Assembly (NCBI GenBank): GCA_000434055.1
Contig: HF999647.1
Location: 43,663 to 107,662 of the forward strand
Origin: Ruminococcus sp. CAG:488
GTDB taxonomy: Bacteria; Bacillota; Clostridia; Oscillospirales; Acutalibacteraceae
Direction: 5' to 3'
Length of the DNA: 64,000 nt
Each line of letters begins with the position of its first letter. Within the stretch, counting starts at the first letter, position 1. Of the stretch, positions 26,629 through 35,764 are shown in pieces. Both the position numbers and the translations under genes were made by a program. The notes under the pieces are model-generated. The model had not been told where the DNA came from. It ran no database searches and saw only the letters and a program-made list of their open reading frames with translations.

Positions 26629-27999
26629 TTATTTTCCTACGCAGAACTGTTTAAAAACCTCATCAACAACCGCTTCGCTCGCCTTTTGACCTGTCAATTC
26701 AAGCAATGCAGCTATCGCATCATCAATGCAAACGCCGATAGCATCGGGAGTGAGGCCAATATTCAAAGCTTCAAGAGCGTCTTTTAACGCATCGGAAGCT
26801 TTTTGACAGCAAATGCGCTGTCGTTCGTTGACAAGCATTGCCGATGTTGTATCGAAATTCTTAGTTCCCATCAATTCGGCAACTCGGTCGCAAAGTTCAT
26901 TGTAGCCGTCGCCGCTTTTGGCAGAGATGAACAGTGGAGAGCCGAGCTTATTTTTAATGTAATCAACATCAAGACGAGGTTCAAGGTCTGTTTTATTTAT
27001 AATAGGTATAACATTTTTGTCTTTGCACTCATCAATAAGTTCCTTATCCTCGTCGGAAAGCGGTTTTGAGAGATCAAAAACAGCGAATACAATAGCGGCG
27101 CGCTCAAGCTTCTTTCTGCTTCGTTCAACTCCGAGCTTTTCAACTATGTCGCCTGTCTCTCTCATTCCTGCCGTATCCGAAATTCTGAGAATGCAGCCGT
27201 TGAGGTTAACCGTTTCTTCAACAACGTCTCTTGTTGTGCCTTCAATTTCCGTAACGATAGACCGGTCATAGCCCGTCAAGAGATTCATAAGAGTGGATTT
27301 TCCAACATTTGGTTTTCCGACAATTGCAGCTTCCACTCCGTTTGTTACTGCCATTCCGCTGTCAAAGTTGCTTAACAAGGCACATAATTCTAAATAAGCA
27401 TTATATATTGTGCTGTAAAGCTCGTTATTGCCTAATTCTTCAATCTCGTCATCGGGATAATCAACCCAAGCGGCAATATGAGCTGCAAGAGAGAGGAGAG
27501 AGGAGTTGATTTTTTCAATTTTACGGCTGAGACTGCCTTCAAGCTGGTTGAAGGCGGCGTTTGCACCCTGTTCGCCTTGAGCGGATATAAGAGTCATAAC
27601 GCTTTCGGCTTCGGAAAGGTCAAGCTTACCGTTAAGAAAAGCTCTTTTTGTGAATTCGCCCGGAGCAGCCGCCTGAGCCCCGTTTTGCAGAACGAGACGG
27701 AGTATTTTTTTCAAAAGAACAACACCGCCGTGGCAATTTATCTCAACGACATCCTCGCCTGTGTAGCTGTGCGGCGCACGAAAAACAAGACAAACGACCT
27801 CATCAACGGCTGTTTCACCGTCAAAAATCCTGCCAAAATAAGCTCTGTAGCCCTTGGAAGAACTGAGCTTTATGCCGTTTACGGAAACAAAAATTCTGTC
27901 GGCAATTTCAGTTGCATTTTTTCCCGATATTCTGATAATTCCAACGCCGCCGGTACCCAACGGTGTGGATATGGCGGCGATTGCTGATAAATCACTCAT
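26629..27999 (-). CDS. mnmE: tRNA modification GTPase MnmE (TrmE)
   Basis: 456 residues. N-terminal folate-binding domain with STPLGTGGVGIIRISG; central helical domain; inserted G domain with VGKPNVGKSTLMNLL, DTAGMRETGD and NKTD; C-terminus FCVGK with the conserved catalytic cysteine. It is the partner of MnmG. It follows the MinD-like gene by 9 bp, which differs from the usual jag-mnmE junction of Firmicutes. Confidence 0.97.
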   Translation of the reverse strand: MSDLSAIAAISTPLGTGGVGIIRISGKNATEIADRIFVSVNGIKLSSSKGYRAYFGRIFDGETAVDEVVCLVFRAPHSYTGEDVVEINCHGGVVLLKKILRLVLQNGAQAAAPGEFTKRAFLNGKLDLSEAESVMTLISAQGEQGANAAFNQLEGSLSRKIEKINSSLLSLAAHIAAWVDYPDDEIEELGNNELYSTIYNAYLELCALLSNFDSGMAVTNGVEAAIVGKPNVGKSTLMNLLTGYDRSIVTEIEGTTRDVVEETVNLNGCILRISDTAGMRETGDIVEKLGVERSRKKLERAAIVFAVFDLSKPLSDEDKELIDECKDKNVIPIINKTDLEPRLDVDYIKNKLGSPLFISAKSGDGYNELCDRVAELMGTKNFDTTSAMLVNERQRICCQKASDALKDALEALNIGLTPDAIGVCIDDAIAALLELTGQKASEAVVDEVFKQFCVGK

Positions 28000-28008
28000 T
28001 TCGTGACC

Positions 28009-28731
28009 TCACAATTTAAGATTGATATTAAAGCCTTCCAGTCGCATGGCAATGCGTTTAAAGGCTTCCTTTGCCTTTGAGTTATCCAGCATTCTCATGC
28101 CTGTAACGGAGCAATAGGAAATTTTGCTGTCCTCGGGAACAACTCCGATAAGCTGGAGTGACGTTGCGTCAATAACCTCGTCGATATTGAGATAATGTCC
28201 CCGTGTGGTTTGTTTTTTATTAAAACGGTTAATAATAAGCTTGATTTCTCCGACACCGAGCGTTGAAAGCTTGTCGCCGGCAAAGGAACCGACACGAACA
28301 CAGACATCGTCGGCAGTTGAAACGATTATTCCTTCATCGGCGCATGCCGCAGCGAGAAGAAAACCACCGCTGACACCAGCAGGAGCGTCCATAAGAATAT
28401 AATCAAAGCTGTCATCATAGTTTTCAATCATTTCCATGACACTTTTTTCATTATATTCGTCGCTAAAATAGGTCGGAGCGGTCAGGAGAGACGGTCCGAC
28501 TGTTGAACGAAGAGCCTGAGCAGGCTCGCATGAGCCTGAAATCACGTCGCCCCAGTTAAAAATTCCTGTGTCATCAGAAGCAAGAATAAGGTCAAGGCAC
28601 CCCATTCCGATATCAAAATCAACAACCAAAACGTTTTGACCCATGGAGCAAAGCTCAATGGCAATGCCGGCGGTCAGTGAAGATTTTCCCACTCCGCCTT
28701 TGCCCGAAGCCAAAACAATTTTTCTTGCCAT
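28009..28731 (-). CDS. MinD/ParA-family P-loop ATPase (MinD-like)
   Basis: 240 residues. Deviant Walker A KGGVGKS at 11-17 (ASGKGGVGKSSLTAGI), then VVDFDIGMGCLDLIL, the MinD-type switch region, and YILMDAPAGVSGG as Walker B. It lies between PBP2 and mnmE, where other Clostridia keep minC-minD-minE after mreBCD. No minC or minE is present. The protein ends EGFNINLKL without the basic amphipathic membrane-targeting helix of MinD. Identity as MinD is therefore tentative; it may be a MinD relative with another cargo. Confidence 0.82.
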   Translation of the reverse strand: MARKIVLASGKGGVGKSSLTAGIAIELCSMGQNVLVVDFDIGMGCLDLILASDDTGIFNWGDVISGSCEPAQALRSTVGPSLLTAPTYFSDEYNEKSVMEMIENYDDSFDYILMDAPAGVSGGFLLAAACADEGIIVSTADDVCVRVGSFAGDKLSTLGVGEIKLIINRFNKKQTTRGHYLNIDEVIDATSLQLIGVVPEDSKISYCSVTGMRMLDNSKAKEAFKRIAMRLEGFNINLKL

Positions 28732-28752
28732 TTGATCACTTCCTGTTCTTTT

Positions 28753-30813
28753 TTATCTTAAAAGATCGCTGTACTCTTTCTGCTGACTGTCATCGTCCTG
28801 AGTGTCGTCGTTTTCGCCTGTTGTAACTTTATTTTTGTAATAATAGTTATATACCGCAGATGCTATGGGAGAAAGACTGCCACCCGAATAAGCGCCCTCA
28901 ACGGCAACAGCAACACAGATTTCCGGATCGTCATACGGTGCCATTGTAATAAGAAATCCGTTCGTATAAATTCCGGTTTTTCCGTTAATTGTTTTCTCAA
29001 GGGTTGAAGTTCCTGTTTTACAGGCAACCTCAACAACAGAATCGTCAAAGCTTCCGGCAAGGGTTACGGTCGCAACCCGGCGCATACCTTCCTTGATTAT
29101 TTGAATATTCTTCTTTTTGAAGCCTGTTTCGCAAAGAACCTCAGGCTGCTTTTCTTCGATAATGGTTGAATTGTCTGCGGAGTAAACCGCTTTAACTATG
29201 TGCGCGGCATAGCGTGTTCCGCCGTTTGCGATAGTTGAAACATAGTTGCAAAGCTGAAGGGGAGTGAAGAGGTTGCCGGCCTGACCGATTGCCGACTGGA
29301 GCGAGAAGCCGGTTTGCCATGTCTGACCGATTGATGCACGATAGCTGGGGGAGTCAAGGACGCCTGTGTTTTCGTCAAGCTCTATGCCGGTAGGTTGACC
29401 GAGTCCGAGCATTTCACGGTACATATTCATCTTTTCAATTCCGAGCAGTTCGCCGCCGAAATGGTAGAAATATATGTTACAAGAATCCTGAATTGCCGTT
29501 CTTATATCAATTGTGGTCGTTTCCGGGTTGTTATTACAAACAAGACCGTACTTATACGTTCCTGTACATTCAATCGTTGAGTTCTCATCGGCAACACCCT
29601 CCTCAAGAATACCGATAGCCGTTGAAACCTTGGCGGTTGAACCCGGAGCATAAGTGCTCAGAAGCGCACGGTTATAAAGAGGGGAGTTGGAATCCTTCGC
29701 AAGCTTTGAATAGTTCTTATAGTATGTGTTGAGGTCGTAGGACGGGTAGGTGGCAATTGAAAGAATCTCTCCCGTCTTACAGTTCATGACGACTGCTGCG
29801 CCGCCGCCCTTGTTTGCGCTGTCAAGGGAGTTGATCTTTGCCGCCAAAGCGTCCTGAGTGACCTTTTGAAGCCCTGCATCAAGGGTAAGAAAAACATTAT
29901 CGCCGTTTTCCAGACCCTTAGTAACGGTCGTCTGCGTGCCGTCAAGAGCGGTGGTGACAAGCTTCGTTCCGTTTTTGCCCTTAAGCTGTTTTTCAAAGAG
30001 CTGTTCAATACCTGTTTTTCCGACAATATCATCCATTCCGTAGCCGTCTTTTTTCAGCTCGGCGTATTCCTCGGCACTGATAACGCCTGTTACGCCGATT
30101 ATGTGCGGAGCAAGAGTACCGTCGGTGTATTCACGGTAGTTGCCTATCTGAATATCAACACCCTTATAATAACGGCTGTTTTCCTTGATTACCGAAGCAA
30201 CCTGATCTGTGACATCGGTTGCAAAAACATAGGGATTTGCCGAATTGAAATTGTTAATCTTCATTTGATAGCAGACCGAAGCAATTTTTCTTCTGTCTGC
30301 CTTTGAATAGCTCTCAAGCTTATATCTGTCGACAAGCTCGTTCATGCAATCGTCTGCCGTGGCATACTTATTAAGACGAAGAATATCGCGGGATTTCATG
30401 GTTTCGATATCTTTTTCCCTGTCCTCGGCAAACTGATAATTTCCGTTTGAATCGAGGACGATGGGCATATCATCGTTCCATTTAACTTTGTTCTTTTCAA
30501 AAAGATCAATGAGGGATTTAATAAGCTTGTTGCGCTCCTCCTGCTTGGAATATTCGGGAAAATCCGCAGCGTTGAAAACAACATCATTACCCTGACGGTT
30601 GCCGACGATAACCTTACCGTTGCGGTCAAGGATCTGACCTCTTGTTGCTTTGACCTCTGTTGATTCAACCGAGGCGGTGTTCGACGCCGTGTCTTTTTTA
30701 CCGTCGATTATCTGACTTTTTGCAAGGGTGAAAATGAAAACCGCCGTAAGACAGACGAAAATCGTTATCATTGCAATAAATCTTCCTTTTTTCTCTTCAC
30801 GCGCAAGTCTCAT
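28753..30813 (-). CDS. mrdA: Penicillin-binding protein 2 (elongasome transpeptidase)
   Basis: 686 residues. A cytoplasmic tail and one N-terminal membrane segment (FIAMITIFVCLTAVFIFTL), a dimerisation domain (about 45-300), and a transpeptidase domain with the nucleophile S392 in APGSTAK, SCN in QDSCNIYFYH, and K599-T-G in CKTGTST. The N-terminal RGQILDRNGKV motif is that of class B PBPs. The C-terminus is acidic (ENDDTQDDDSQQ). Directly after mreD, it crosslinks peptidoglycan during side-wall growth. Confidence 0.95.
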   Translation of the reverse strand: MRLAREEKKGRFIAMITIFVCLTAVFIFTLAKSQIIDGKKDTASNTASVESTEVKATRGQILDRNGKVIVGNRQGNDVVFNAADFPEYSKQEERNKLIKSLIDLFEKNKVKWNDDMPIVLDSNGNYQFAEDREKDIETMKSRDILRLNKYATADDCMNELVDRYKLESYSKADRRKIASVCYQMKINNFNSANPYVFATDVTDQVASVIKENSRYYKGVDIQIGNYREYTDGTLAPHIIGVTGVISAEEYAELKKDGYGMDDIVGKTGIEQLFEKQLKGKNGTKLVTTALDGTQTTVTKGLENGDNVFLTLDAGLQKVTQDALAAKINSLDSANKGGGAAVVMNCKTGEILSIATYPSYDLNTYYKNYSKLAKDSNSPLYNRALLSTYAPGSTAKVSTAIGILEEGVADENSTIECTGTYKYGLVCNNNPETTTIDIRTAIQDSCNIYFYHFGGELLGIEKMNMYREMLGLGQPTGIELDENTGVLDSPSYRASIGQTWQTGFSLQSAIGQAGNLFTPLQLCNYVSTIANGGTRYAAHIVKAVYSADNSTIIEEKQPEVLCETGFKKKNIQIIKEGMRRVATVTLAGSFDDSVVEVACKTGTSTLEKTINGKTGIYTNGFLITMAPYDDPEICVAVAVEGAYSGGSLSPIASAVYNYYYKNKVTTGENDDTQDDDSQQKEYSDLLR

Positions 30814-30845
30814 TTTTTCACTCCTTTTTTGAAAATTTTTTGGTT

Positions 30846-31376
30846 TTATTTAAATTTTTTGACCGTGAGACGGACAATCAGATAGAAAATCGGTGTAAAA
30901 AGCGTTGTGTAAACGGCAGAAAAAACATAATACTTAAGATAGAAAACAAAAGTGATTTCTATTCCGTCAAAGACATAGAAAAATAAGCAATAAAGCGAAT
31001 TGAGAAGCAATGTAAACATAAATGTAAATATGAGCGCAGTTACAAGATTGTTTCTCATAAGGTAGGTTATGAGCATACCGGAGACGAAGCCTATAAGGGT
31101 AAACATAACCGAATAGAAGCACACGCTGTCGGGGCTGACGGCTTCAAGCATCATTCCTGCGGCAAGACCAAAAAACAGCCCGGAAAATTCACGCTCAAAC
31201 ATGGCAATGCAAACCGTTGCCGGAACCAGCAGGCAAGCATGTATTCCGAAGGGAGAGGGGAAAAATCCGCTCGTTGTCTGAAAAATAAACGTGACGAGAA
31301 CCAATACGGCGAGAAGTATTCTTCTTTTTATACTGTCATTTTTTTTAAGCTCTTCAATATAATTCATATCAGTCAC
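30846..31376 (-). CDS. mreD: Rod shape-determining protein MreD
   Basis: 176 residues with about five membrane segments and the FPSPFGIHACLLVPATVCIA region typical of MreD. It is the integral membrane part of the elongasome between MreC and the transpeptidase. Its start overlaps the end of mreC by 8 bp. Confidence 0.92.
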   Translation of the reverse strand: MTDMNYIEELKKNDSIKRRILLAVLVLVTFIFQTTSGFFPSPFGIHACLLVPATVCIAMFEREFSGLFFGLAAGMMLEAVSPDSVCFYSVMFTLIGFVSGMLITYLMRNNLVTALIFTFMFTLLLNSLYCLFFYVFDGIEITFVFYLKYYVFSAVYTTLFTPIFYLIVRLTVKKFK

Positions 31377-32229
31377 CCGTGATGGTTATAACGCCCTGAC
31401 CTTCAAACTCGGTGATGATGAAAACCTCGGAAAGCTCCTCGATATTGACAGCCGACCTGATTGTTGCAAAGGAGGAATTATCCTCCTTGGAGTTTTCAAG
31501 TTTAACTACCGTGCCGACAATCAAATCCTTGGGATAAACACCGCCGTTTCCCGTTGTGCAGATAATTCCGCTCGGTGAAACGGATGAATCCGATTTAAGA
31601 CCCGGGAGTTTGCAGTAAACTCTGTCCTCGGTCTTGCCAAGACCCGTAACATAGCCGATTTCTCCCGTGTAGGTTTCGTAAACGCTGACGTTCATCTTGG
31701 GGTTTGAAAGGGTATAGACCGTGCATGAAGTCGGACCGACGCTTGCAACGACGCCGACAAGATTTTTGCCGTAAATAACAGGGTCATTGATCTTAACGCC
31801 TGCCGTCGTGCCCTTGTTAAGGGTGAATGAAGAAAACGGATTTTCAAAATCGTTTGAAATTATTTTTGCGTTCTGAAATTTGAAGTCGGGATTTTCCTCT
31901 TTAACTCCGAGAAAGTCCTCATAGGTACCGAGCTTCTTTTTTATGTTGTTATAATCAATAATTTTATTCTGATATTCTTCAATCTGTTCTTTGAGCTTTG
32001 AATTTTCCTCCTGGAGAGTCTTTGACGACTTAAAGCTGTCGTTAAAGTTGGAAAATTTATAGCTTAGATATGAAGAAAAGCGCTGAAGAGGATGAAGCAC
32101 CGTACTTGTGGCTGACGAAAGCGGAGTTGAGCTATTATGCGTGTACGCTGCAATAACAGCGCCCAGCGAAAGGGCGACAATAACGCAGACAAGCGCCTTA
32201 AACGCACGGTTTCTGATAATTTTTTTCAT
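31369..32229 (-). CDS. mreC: Rod shape-determining protein MreC
   Basis: 286 residues. A basic N-terminus and one membrane segment (ALVCVIVALSLGAVIAAY), a coiled coil (about 70-105, with LQEENSKLKEQIEEYQNKI) and two beta-barrel domains with GTTAGVKINDPVIYGKNLVG and ICTTGNGGVYPKDLIVGTV, the usual MreC order. It is the extracytoplasmic scaffold that activates PBP2. A strong GGAGGTG precedes its ATG, 37 bp after mreB. Confidence 0.95.
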   Translation of the reverse strand: MKKIIRNRAFKALVCVIVALSLGAVIAAYTHNSSTPLSSATSTVLHPLQRFSSYLSYKFSNFNDSFKSSKTLQEENSKLKEQIEEYQNKIIDYNNIKKKLGTYEDFLGVKEENPDFKFQNAKIISNDFENPFSSFTLNKGTTAGVKINDPVIYGKNLVGVVASVGPTSCTVYTLSNPKMNVSVYETYTGEIGYVTGLGKTEDRVYCKLPGLKSDSSVSPSGIICTTGNGGVYPKDLIVGTVVKLENSKEDNSSFATIRSAVNIEELSEVFIITEFEGQGVITITGD

Positions 32230-32266
32230 TCCTCTTCACCTCCTTGATTTGTAGAAAGTTTTTTCA

Positions 32267-33253
32267 TCAGCGACGTTTTTCAAGGCAAATGCCCGTTCCC
32301 TCAACAACGCAGTCAAGCGGATTGTCCGCAACCGTAACGGGGATTTTTACCTCCTGCTCGATGAGCTTGTCAAGACCTCTGAGCTGTGCGCCGCCGCCTG
32401 TGAGGGTGATGCCGTTGTCAATAATATCTGCGGCGAGCTCGGGCGGAGTGTTCTCAAGAGTGATTTTGATTGCGTCGATGATTTGATAGACCGATTCCTT
32501 GAGAGCTTCTCTGATTTCAGCAGCTGTAACCTCAACGTCCTTCGGAAGGCCGTCAATGAGGTTTCTGCCCTTAACGTTGATTGCGCCCTCGCCCTCGTAT
32601 TCATAGGCGGAGCCGATCTGAATTTTTATATCCTCGGCCGTTCTTTCGCCGATAAGAAGGTTATATTTTTTTCTGACATAATTGATAATTGCCTCGTCAT
32701 AGCTGTCGCCTGCGCCCTTGACCGAACGAGAGGTTACAATATCGCTGAGTGCAACAACGGCAACCTCTGCCGTACCGCCGCCGATATCGACTATCATTGA
32801 GCCTTCGGGCTTTTCAACGTCAATTCCGGCGCCGATTGCCGCCGCCATGGGTTCCTCAATAAGGCTGACATATCTTGCGCCTGCCGATTTTGCGGCATCG
32901 TTAACGGCTCTGCGCTCAACCTCGGTAACGCCGGATGGAACGCAGATCATGACTCTCGTTTTGCTCAGCGGAGAAGCCGTGATAGCCTTGCGAATAAATT
33001 TTTTAAGCATTTCCGCCGTTGCGTCAAAGTCGGCAATAACGCCGTCGCGCAGGGGACGGAGGGCAACGATAGAACCGGGAGTTCTGCCGATCATATCCTT
33101 AGCCTCGGAACCGACGGCAACAACCTTGACCGGAGTAAATCTCTGGTCAACGGCAACAACCGAAGGCTCACGAATGATTATACCCTTGCCCTTAACGAAA
33201 ACAAGGGTGTTTGATGTTCCGAGATCAATTCCTATATCCTGTGAAAACAACAT
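32267..33253 (-). CDS. mreB: Rod shape-determining protein MreB
   Basis: 328 residues, an actin-fold ATPase. Phosphate-1 motif [46 protein letters not shown], phosphate-2 [15 protein letters not shown] and [15 protein letters not shown]. It forms membrane filaments that direct side-wall synthesis. The gene follows the lipoprotein gene by 12 bp and starts the mreB-mreC-mreD-PBP2 series. Confidence 0.97.
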   Translation of the reverse strand: MLFSQDIGIDLGTSNTLVFVKGKGIIIREPSVVAVDQRFTPVKVVAVGSEAKDMIGRTPGSIVALRPLRDGVIADFDATAEMLKKFIRKAITASPLSKTRVMICVPSGVTEVERRAVNDAAKSAGARYVSLIEEPMAAAIGAGIDVEKPEGSMIVDIGGGTAEVAVVALSDIVTSRSVKGAGDSYDEAIINYVRKKYNLLIGERTAEDIKIQIGSAYEYEGEGAINVKGRNLIDGLPKDVEVTAAEIREALKESVYQIIDAIKITLENTPPELAADIIDNGITLTGGGAQLRGLDKLIEQEVKIPVTVADNPLDCVVEGTGICLEKRR

Positions 33254-33265
33254 AATGATTACCCC

Positions 33266-34021
33266 TTACTGATTATTTGCTGTCGTGGTTTTTTCGGACG
33301 CCTTGGTGAAAGGTGCGGTCGGAATTGTACTAACCTCGTCCGTTGGCAGCTCCTTGACGGTTGCGCACGAGTTGATAAGCTCAACCATGCTGTCGCTGTC
33401 ATAGCATTTATCGTAAACGGAAGCCGTAATTTCAATCATCGGCTCGCCGTCGTCAATACAGAAATAAAACACGTCTGTGTTTTCGGAGGCAACTCTGTAG
33501 GAAATTGCCTTTGCATTTTTGCCCATGAGGGTTACTTCGTATTCTTTAATGTCGGAAATCGAATCGCCCATCTGGCTGAGTTGAACAATGTTGATGAGAT
33601 ATTCGTTGTAGGTCTCCTGCAAGGTTCTGTTCTGCCTGTAGCCAAAGTCGATCTGACATGCCGCAACGCCGGATTTTGTGCATTTTCCGGAGTGACGGAG
33701 CCTGACAAAAGACGTTTCCTTTGAAACAGCCCAGTCGCTCGGAACCTTAATGCTTACAACGGCATTTTCGATTTCCGTATTGCGCTTGTTTGTGATTTTG
33801 TCGGGGAAGTCATACGGCTGAGTAACTTTACTTCCGTCCTCATCGGTTTGTTCTATTATAAGACGACCCCATTTATCCTGCTGCTTGTTGCCGTCTTTGT
33901 CCGTAACGGGGGTATAGGTGCGTCCGTTTTTGTCAACGATAACATTTTTATTTCCGCAAGCTGTCAAAGCGGTCGCAAAAACGAGAAGCAGAGCTGAAAT
34001 TATTATAAGAGATTTTTTCAA
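33266..34021 (-). CDS. Predicted lipoprotein of unknown function
   Basis: 251 residues. A lipoprotein signal peptide with lipobox LTAC (C22 as the lipidated residue), then a basic-acidic stretch with an Asp-Gly-rich repeat look (DKNGRTYTPVTDKDGNKQQDKWGRLII) and a C-terminal beta-rich domain of about 150 residues. I do not recognise the domain. Being the first gene of the mreBCD-PBP2 operon, it may act on the outer face of the membrane in wall growth. That is inference from position only. Confidence 0.82.
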   Translation of the reverse strand: MKKSLIIISALLLVFATALTACGNKNVIVDKNGRTYTPVTDKDGNKQQDKWGRLIIEQTDEDGSKVTQPYDFPDKITNKRNTEIENAVVSIKVPSDWAVSKETSFVRLRHSGKCTKSGVAACQIDFGYRQNRTLQETYNEYLINIVQLSQMGDSISDIKEYEVTLMGKNAKAISYRVASENTDVFYFCIDDGEPMIEITASVYDKCYDSDSMVELINSCATVKELPTDEVSTIPTAPFTKASEKTTTANNQ

Positions 34022-34057
34022 ATAAATCGCCTACTTTACAATTTTATTCAATATAAA

Positions 34058-34086
34058 AGTATATCATTTCATATGTTAAAAGTCAA
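34058..34086 (-). promoter_or_regulatory. Promoter of the lipoprotein-mreBCD-PBP2 operon
   Basis: On the - strand: TTGACT (34086-34081), 17 bases, TATACT (34063-34058). It diverges from the tRNA promoter 22 bases away. Confidence 0.75.
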
Positions 34087-34107
34087 TCGAAATAATGTAA
34101 ATTACGG

Positions 34108-34136
34108 TTGACAACGGATAGTTATTTTGATAAAAT
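34108..34136 (+). promoter_or_regulatory. Promoter of tRNA-Arg
   Basis: TTGACA, a 17-base spacer and TAAAAT. The predicted start is about 35 bases before the mature tRNA. Confidence 0.8.
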
Positions 34137-34176
34137 ATCTGAGTAATCATCGACAGATGAAATTGACAATATACCT

Positions 34177-34253
34177 GTCTCCGTAGCTCAGCAGGATAGA
34201 GCGTTCGCCTCCTAAGCGAAAGGCCGTGGGTTCGAATCCCGCCGGGGACGCCA
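34177..34253 (+). tRNA. tRNA-Arg (anticodon CCT)
   Basis: A complete 77-nt cloverleaf with encoded CCA. The acceptor stem GTCTCCG pairs with CGGGGAC; the D arm contains TAGCTCAGCAGGATAGAGC; the anticodon stem TTCGC/GCGAA closes the loop CTCCTAA with anticodon CCT at 34211-34213; the T loop is GGTTCGAATCC-like. It reads AGG codons. Confidence 0.97.
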
Positions 34254-34292
34254 AAAAGGAAAGCCGCACATCAGTGTGGCTTTCCTTTTTGG
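34251..34292. terminator. Terminator of the tRNA gene, symmetric
   Basis: A long inverted repeat: CCAAAAAGGAAAGCC-GCAC pairs with GTGTGGCTTTCCTTTTTGG around a short loop. The T5 run on either strand lies inside the arms, so it can also stop transcription arriving from the convergent oxidoreductase gene. Confidence 0.85.
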
Positions 34293-34411
34293 CTTGTTTA
34301 TTATTAACTACGTTCTTTTTTTAATCTTTTAAAAATCAGGTTTTCTATAAGAGACAAAAGAGAAAAGCGTGAAATCCCGGGCAGGAAGGCTGCCGAGAAG
34401 AATAAACCTCT

Positions 34412-35752
34412 TTAATCTCCTTTATCAATTTTAAAGCATTTATTATATCCCTCGACCCATGACAGAACACGCTTGCGGTCATATCGAACGGGCATAGCTT
34501 TTGTTATCGCCATAACGGCGGCGATTCTTGTATTCATGCCGAGAACCTTTTTTGAAAGAACAAAATCGCTCATAACGCCCTTTACCTTGAGCTTGAGTGA
34601 GTTGAAATTCATGAGCTTTTCGATAAAGCACATGATGCTGTTGGTGTCTGCACCGATAGTCATATCGTTGGAATTGAGAATTTCGTTATCAAAGAAATAA
34701 TCAAGATCCTTCGGAGAAAAACGGGCGACCATAAGCTTAATAATTGCAATCGGAGCAAGGCCTGCGCCGAGTTTCTTATAAAAATCACGCTGATATTTCC
34801 AAAGAGTATCCGCACTGAAAAGCTCGTCCTTATCGGCTATCACGGCATCGGCAAGAAGCCTTGCAGCCTTGAGACTGTTTGCAATTCCCGAGCCGATAAT
34901 CGGAACGGTCATAAATGCGCTGTCACCGATCGCGGCATAGCCGTCGGCAACCAAAAGACCGAGCGGCTGACGAACGGGGATAGTGACATACTGTCCGCCT
35001 CTGAGGCGTTCTGTGCCAAGGTCGTCGTTAAGTTCACGGAGTTTTCCGAGCGTGTCCTCCACCTCCGCATCGGTCAGCGGAGAGAAACGGCCGATAAGAA
35101 CGTCGGTGTATTCCTCGTCGTCGGCAACCCAGCAAATCTGCTGTTTGTTGTCAAAGAGAAGATAAACCCTGTACTTGTCGTCCTCAACCGTAGCGGTTTT
35201 GTTATAAAAAGCACGGTAAACATAGAATGTATCGTATTTATCCGGCTCTTTCTGGATTCCGAGAGCGTCGGGAAGATTTTTACGAATGGGGGAGCTTATG
35301 CCTGCCGAGTCAATGACAAGGTCTGCGTAAATCGTCTCATCCTTTGTTTTTATTCCCGCCACTCTGCCGCCGAGCATTACGGGAGCGAGAATTTCGGTTT
35401 CATAGGAGAATTTCACGCCGCATTTTTCGGCATGGGCGATTATGTGGTTGTAAATATCCTTGCGTTCCATCTGAATCTCGAGCTGATCCTCGGGAACATG
35501 CTGCTTCAGTGTTTTGTTTCTTGACGGACTGAAAAAGGTCATATCGTTTTTTAGACGGTATTTATCTTCAGGCGGCATAGTCATTCCGCAGGCAAAAAGA
35601 CCCTTGCGGTCAAAAATATCCGTCCAGTCGTATCCCATATCCTCACGCCTGTTCTTTTCATAAACAGTTACGTCGAAGCCGTGTTCAGCCAAAAGAGCGG
35701 CTGCGGCAATACCGCCGTGTCCGCCTCCGGCAACGATAATCTTTTTCCCCAT
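34412..35752 (-). CDS. FAD-dependent oxidoreductase of the geranylgeranyl reductase-like family
   Basis: 446 residues from the ATG at 35752, 8 bases after GGAG; an in-frame GTG at 35761 is too close to it. The N-terminal dinucleotide motif is IIVAGGGHGGIAAAALLAEHG, with VYEKN; the mid-protein motif YADLVIDSAGISSPIR and the late GYAAIGDSAFMTVPIIGSGIANSLKAARLLADAV are FAD-contact motifs of the p-hydroxybenzoate hydroxylase/GGR fold. The substrate is unknown. It is the last gene of the glycogen transcript, 12 bp after the propeller gene, with no obvious link to glycogen. Confidence 0.88.
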   Translation of the reverse strand: MGKKIIVAGGGHGGIAAAALLAEHGFDVTVYEKNRREDMGYDWTDIFDRKGLFACGMTMPPEDKYRLKNDMTFFSPSRNKTLKQHVPEDQLEIQMERKDIYNHIIAHAEKCGVKFSYETEILAPVMLGGRVAGIKTKDETIYADLVIDSAGISSPIRKNLPDALGIQKEPDKYDTFYVYRAFYNKTATVEDDKYRVYLLFDNKQQICWVADDEEYTDVLIGRFSPLTDAEVEDTLGKLRELNDDLGTERLRGGQYVTIPVRQPLGLLVADGYAAIGDSAFMTVPIIGSGIANSLKAARLLADAVIADKDELFSADTLWKYQRDFYKKLGAGLAPIAIIKLMVARFSPKDLDYFFDNEILNSNDMTIGADTNSIMCFIEKLMNFNSLKLKVKGVMSDFVLSKKVLGMNTRIAAVMAITKAMPVRYDRKRVLSWVEGYNKCFKIDKGD

Positions 35753-35764
35753 TTTACACACTCC

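Noticed and set aside
34177..34292. An integration site at the tRNA-Arg gene
   Set aside because: No repeat of the tRNA 3' end is seen nearby and there are no integrase or phage genes; the sequence after it is a plain terminator.
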